Shown here piece by piece: positions 62,101-64,000 of a stretch of DNA of 64,000 bases (the stretch's first letter is position 1; every line of letters starts with the position of its first letter). The notes under the pieces were generated by a model that searched no databases, had not been told where the DNA came from, and saw nothing but the letters and a program-made list of their open reading frames with translations. Source of the DNA: Stieleria varia (GTDB lineage: Bacteria > Planctomycetota > Planctomycetia > Pirellulales > Pirellulaceae). Made by a program: the position numbers and the translations under genes. The DNA lies in contig NZ_CP151726.1 of assembly GCF_038443385.1 (NCBI RefSeq), positions 7,068,001-7,132,000 of the forward strand, given 5' to 3'.

Positions 62101-64000
62101 TCATTGCCGTCACCGCCACGCACGATATCGTCGTCGGAATCCACCAACTCGATCAACAAGGCAACCGTTTGCCACTGACCGGACAACGGATCGATCTTGC
62201 GTTGCCCGTTTGGCAAGTTCACACCAGCCAAGACGATGCGATCGGCATCCAAGATTTGACGTGCCGCATCAGCGGGCAGACTTGCCAAGCCGTTGGGGTC
62301 CAGCGGCAGGATGTTGCTGATCCGGCCTACTTGTTCGGTAACGATGTCGCGGTGCCATGTGCCGTCGGTGTCCAACTGTGGTGTGCCGTCTGCGTTGAAA
62401 TCTCGCAGGATGAGTCCGGCATCGGCGAGGATGTAGTCGCGTCCGGCACCGCCGTCGATGGTATCGCTGCCCAGGCCGCCAACGATTTCGTCCGAGTCGT
62501 CTTCGCCCAGAATCTGGTCATCACCGCGCTGGCCGATCAGGATGTCCTGAGCTTCGCCGCCCATCAGGATGTCGTCGCCACCGATCAAGTCCTGGTCGTC
62601 AAACGGCGTGATTTCTCGGATCGCGATCGTATCAAACGGCGCGAGATAGTTTTCCCAGGTGCCAAGCTGCGGCGACAGCAAGGTCCGCGTGATCAAAGCA
62701 TTATCACCCAAGATCACGTCTTCGTCTTCTTGACCGTCGATCGTGTCATTGCCATCGGCGCCGAAGGGAACATTGTGTCCACCGACGAGGTCGTCTTGTC
62801 CCAGACCGCCATGGATGGTGTCGTTTCCTTGGCCGCCGAAGATGAAGTCGTCACCGTCGTTGCCCTGGATCACGTCATTGCCACCCGCATCAGCGAGAGT
62901 AATGAAACGACTGATCGCATTGCGATCCACCGGTCGGGTGTAGTCGATTTCACCGTGGTCGCCCAGGATCACGTCATGTTCGCTACCTCCACTGATCGTG
63001 TCGTCCGCCGTGCCGCCGAAGATGATGTCGTTGTCTGCGTCACCATTGAGGATGTCGTTTCCGCCAGCGGTTGGATCGGTCACGATGATTTGATCCAAGG
63101 TCGCCGCATTGCCGTCACCGATCAGGAAGTCAATTTTTCCGTTGTCCCCCAAGATCGCATCGCGTCCGTTGCCGCCATGGATCGTGTCGCCATCGGCACC
63201 ACCGAGCAAGATGTCCTCGCCGTCTTCGCCAAAGATCGTATCGCCACCGGCGACCACGGACACACTGGTCAGAATTCGGTCCAGCGATCCCGGCGTCGCC
63301 CCCGACCCGACTGGTTCCAGATCGTAATCCAAACGTCCGTCGTCACCCAAGACGATGTCGTTGCCAGCGCCGACGTTGATTTGGTCACCCGCGTAACCAC
63401 CCAAGACAATATCGTCTCCGCCGCCGGTAGTGATCGTATCACTGCCACCACTGACGAGGTCCGTGGTTTCCAGGGCCAACGCGTTGCCAGCGTCGTCGAA
63501 CGTCGCGTTGCCGTTGTCACCCACCACGATGTCGCGAGAGACGTCGCCTGTCAGGTCGCTGCCGGCATCAATTTGGTCACCACCTGCTCCACCGAACACG
63601 ACGTCGGCACCCGCAGCGGTGTTGATCAAGTCACCAGCCCCATCGTCGGGATTGGTCGTGGTGATCAGCGTCAGGACGGAAGCACTGCCTCCGGTAAAGA
63701 ACACCGCCAAGCCGTTGTCACCGAGCACAATGTCGTCACCGCTGTCGTTGCCGATCGGCGACAAGTCCGCTCGGTTGACATCGATGGCATCGCTGCCAAA
63801 CCCGCCCAAGACGATGTCGTCACCGTTGCCCACGGTGATGTCGTCATCACCGCCGACTTGAGGAGCCGTTGTCGTTAGGTCGGCGATGATTCCCGCGTTG
63901 GAGAAATTCACCAAGCCGTTGTCGCCCAGCACGATGTCGCGAGACGCATCCGTGCCGCCTGCCAAGATCAGATCGTTGCCGACGCCGCCCAGCACGATGT
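59148..64000 (-). CDS. Giant secreted protein with hemolysin-type calcium-binding repeats and a PKD-like domain (5' end missing)
   Basis: At least 1616 residues; the frame is open to the end of the window, so the N-terminus is outside. Most of the protein is RTX-like repeats such as GDDIVLGDNG, GGDDTITTGGGDD, GNDIILGGTADDTISGG and NGRDAILGDN, in irregular blocks separated by ~60-100-residue spacers. They should bind calcium and form stacked beta-rolls. Near residues ~1360-1450 a PKD/Ig-like domain (VPRIVDVPTAATGVSGQAIT, PGATPNFIWEITDSNGQ) precedes a last repeat block (GGDGDDDIAADR, KLRGGKANDFLSGG) and a short tail ending DDDVDTLF. No catalytic domain is visible. Such proteins are probably surface or secreted adhesins. 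Confidence 0.93.
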   Translation of the reverse strand, partial: IVLGGVGNDLILAGGTDASRDIVLGDNGLVNFSNAGIIADLTTTAPQVGGDDDITVGNGDDIVLGGFGSDAIDVNRADLSPIGNDSGDDIVLGDNGLAVFFTGGSASVLTLITTTNPDDGAGDLINTAAGADVVFGGAGGDQIDAGSDLTGDVSRDIVVGDNGNATFDDAGNALALETTDLVSGGSDTITTGGGDDIVLGGYAGDQINVGAGNDIVLGDDGRLDYDLEPVGSGATPGSLDRILTSVSVVAGGDTIFGEDGEDILLGGADGDTIHGGNGRDAILGDNGKIDFLIGDGNAATLDQIIVTDPTAGGNDILNGDADNDIIFGGTADDTISGGSEHDVILGDHGEIDYTRPVDRNAISRFITLADAGGNDVIQGNDGDDFIFGGQGNDTIHGGLGQDDLVGGHNVPFGADGNDTIDGQEDEDVILGDNALITRTLLSPQLGTWENYLAPFDTIAIREITPFDDQDLIGGDDILMGGEAQDILIGQRGDDQILGEDDSDEIVGGLGSDTIDGGAGRDYILADAGLILRDFNADGTPQLDTDGTWHRDIVTEQVGRISNILPLDPNGLASLPADAARQILDADRIVLAGVNLPNGQRKIDPLSGQWQTVALLIELVDSDDDIVRGGDGNDVILGQRGADQINGDAGDDTLIGDYGVNTVPYESDLSQMIDGIRLIGVDAGASNLTGIVPNLPSIGQTIIPEMTAEPGGLIAQEPRWDRVSGVNAELSWLAGNDSIATGDGLLLTPSVALTPTVIGHADDLAGGDTIGGDAGDDLIFGDNFIAQSELDTDIEPLEELQRAAKQRIATLMHSLEGLALDQAVVDHEIDGVIVMDRDIEIGGDDLSGGDGQDVIVGDNGYYEMPMTRELPGGGTVEENAAAMHHYLSGFEILATDAAAMVDLAHLPVLQRMFDDARATRPSLPAITAASADYVNNYRLIMGEDDIDGDAGDDTIIGGEGTLIAPLVTGSEADWPDTVVTVGISGAPLAALEDSLRVLTNNLESDLQARKDSRSGAVQTQLGAAPPANRIAFVPSLDRLLDLDEITGGLGNDVILGDRGIIVTPMVLQSPADAGELRDLDIHVEELLDQIANAKRAEVNANHLAQLDRARPTGTVADALMPERRIGMIEARWEIGEDRIDGDDGDDIVLGDNGAIIQPMMMDDLPRQVTLDRSGYQIGYFDDSLQNYVDDPSLAEIRLELHGDRINGGDGNDQLLGQIGDDNIRGLDGDDEIMGGSGRDSLRADGGVNRLFDDGGDFPRNDLRDEIGVFRFNNITPIETQFLIDSANGVADPATWNSGGGSPVDPGPVDPPVLVPRIVDVPTAATGVSGQAITLTAAISDLPPGATPNFIWEITDSNGQVIDSGIGATFSFTPAHSGSFTATVTATDSENGIGSGTVPIVVDAAQLIADLDQPGMSILVFGATSENDDIRLIWVKGEPNSVELRHSSGGPFTTTLYQNISRIDIFGGDGDDDIAADRQLTIPLRLYGGGGNDKLRGGKANDFLSGGVGIDRLHGSDGNDVLVGGSGKDRLEGSNGEDLLIADSLGEVDEDRLMSVWSDDSIAVSTRIGSLIDELSAAITADGSEDYVHGGRDSDWFFAELTDRVMKRVSDDDVDTLF

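Noticed and set aside
61989-63878. Long open frame on the plus strand opposite the giant repeat protein
   Set aside because: It mirrors the strongly periodic Gly/Asp codons of the RTX-like repeats; its translation has no domain and only repeated complement patterns.

Overview
The window looks like a chromosomal piece of a Planctomycetes bacterium of the Pirellulaceae (Rhodopirellula-like). Clues are a LEPR-XLL surface protein, a DUF1559 protein with a prepilin-type N-terminus, TPR/FG-GAP/UnbV lipoproteins, a DUF1080-like protein, a planctomycete-type ECF sigma factor, Gfo/Idh/MocA secretion via a Tat-like signal, few Shine-Dalgarno sequences, loosely spaced genes and many dispersed palindromic repeats. 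No rRNA, tRNA or CRISPR array was recognised.

Layout. 1-1394: 3' end of a UvrD/PcrA helicase gene overlapping a gamma-glutamylcyclotransferase-like gene. 1.4-9.3 kb: a repeat cluster, a LEPR-XLL/DUF4347 surface protein, two leucine-rich-repeat proteins and a small secreted Ca-binding-repeat protein. 9.5-13.9 kb: ECF sigma factor, ruvB, queA and a TPR protein. 13.9-18.6 kb: an NtrC-like response regulator, its histidine kinase and a DUF2202 protein in one operon, divergent from a Cys-rich exported protein that has a consensus sigma-54 promoter. 18.8-26.1 kb: class V aminotransferase, phosphoesterase, exonuclease-BRCT, truncated flotillin-like protein and an oxidoreductase. 26.4-27.5 kb: six tandem copies of a 166-bp palindrome-bearing repeat. 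27.5-36.3 kb: DUF1080-like protein, DacZ-like diadenylate cyclase, large Pro/Ser-rich exported protein, S4 protein, EEP nuclease, lipoprotein and GspE-like ATPase, with two copies of a MITE-like element. 36.7-45.9 kb: sugar-nucleotide epimerase, FAD oxidoreductase, trpA, pgi, gpmI, an SDR and a sugar kinase. 46.5-48.1 kb: a 59-residue lipoprotein plus DUF1559 protein with a clear terminator. 48.3-56.2 kb: two divergent TPR/FG-GAP/UnbV lipoprotein genes, both broken. 56.3-64 kb: M48 peptidase, DUF3592 protein and a giant calcium-binding-repeat protein running off the end.

Strongest points. (1) A complete ISKra4-type insertion sequence (51579-53302; perfect 20-bp terminal inverted repeats; 9-bp target duplication) has split a lipoprotein gene exactly between its signal peptide and its TPR domain, and removing it restores one continuous reading frame. 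(2) The divergent paralogue carries a single in-frame TAG, with the homologous frame continuing beyond it. (3) The 13.9-18.6 kb block resembles the layout of the zraP/zraSR metal-stress system: a sigma-54 two-component pair divergent from a small exported protein, with a TGGCAC-N5-TTGC promoter and palindromic candidate enhancer sites between them. (4) Several repeat families show tandem amplification: a 166-bp unit x6, a 44-bp unit x3 inside a MITE-like element, and a 15-bp unit inside a signal-peptide coding region.
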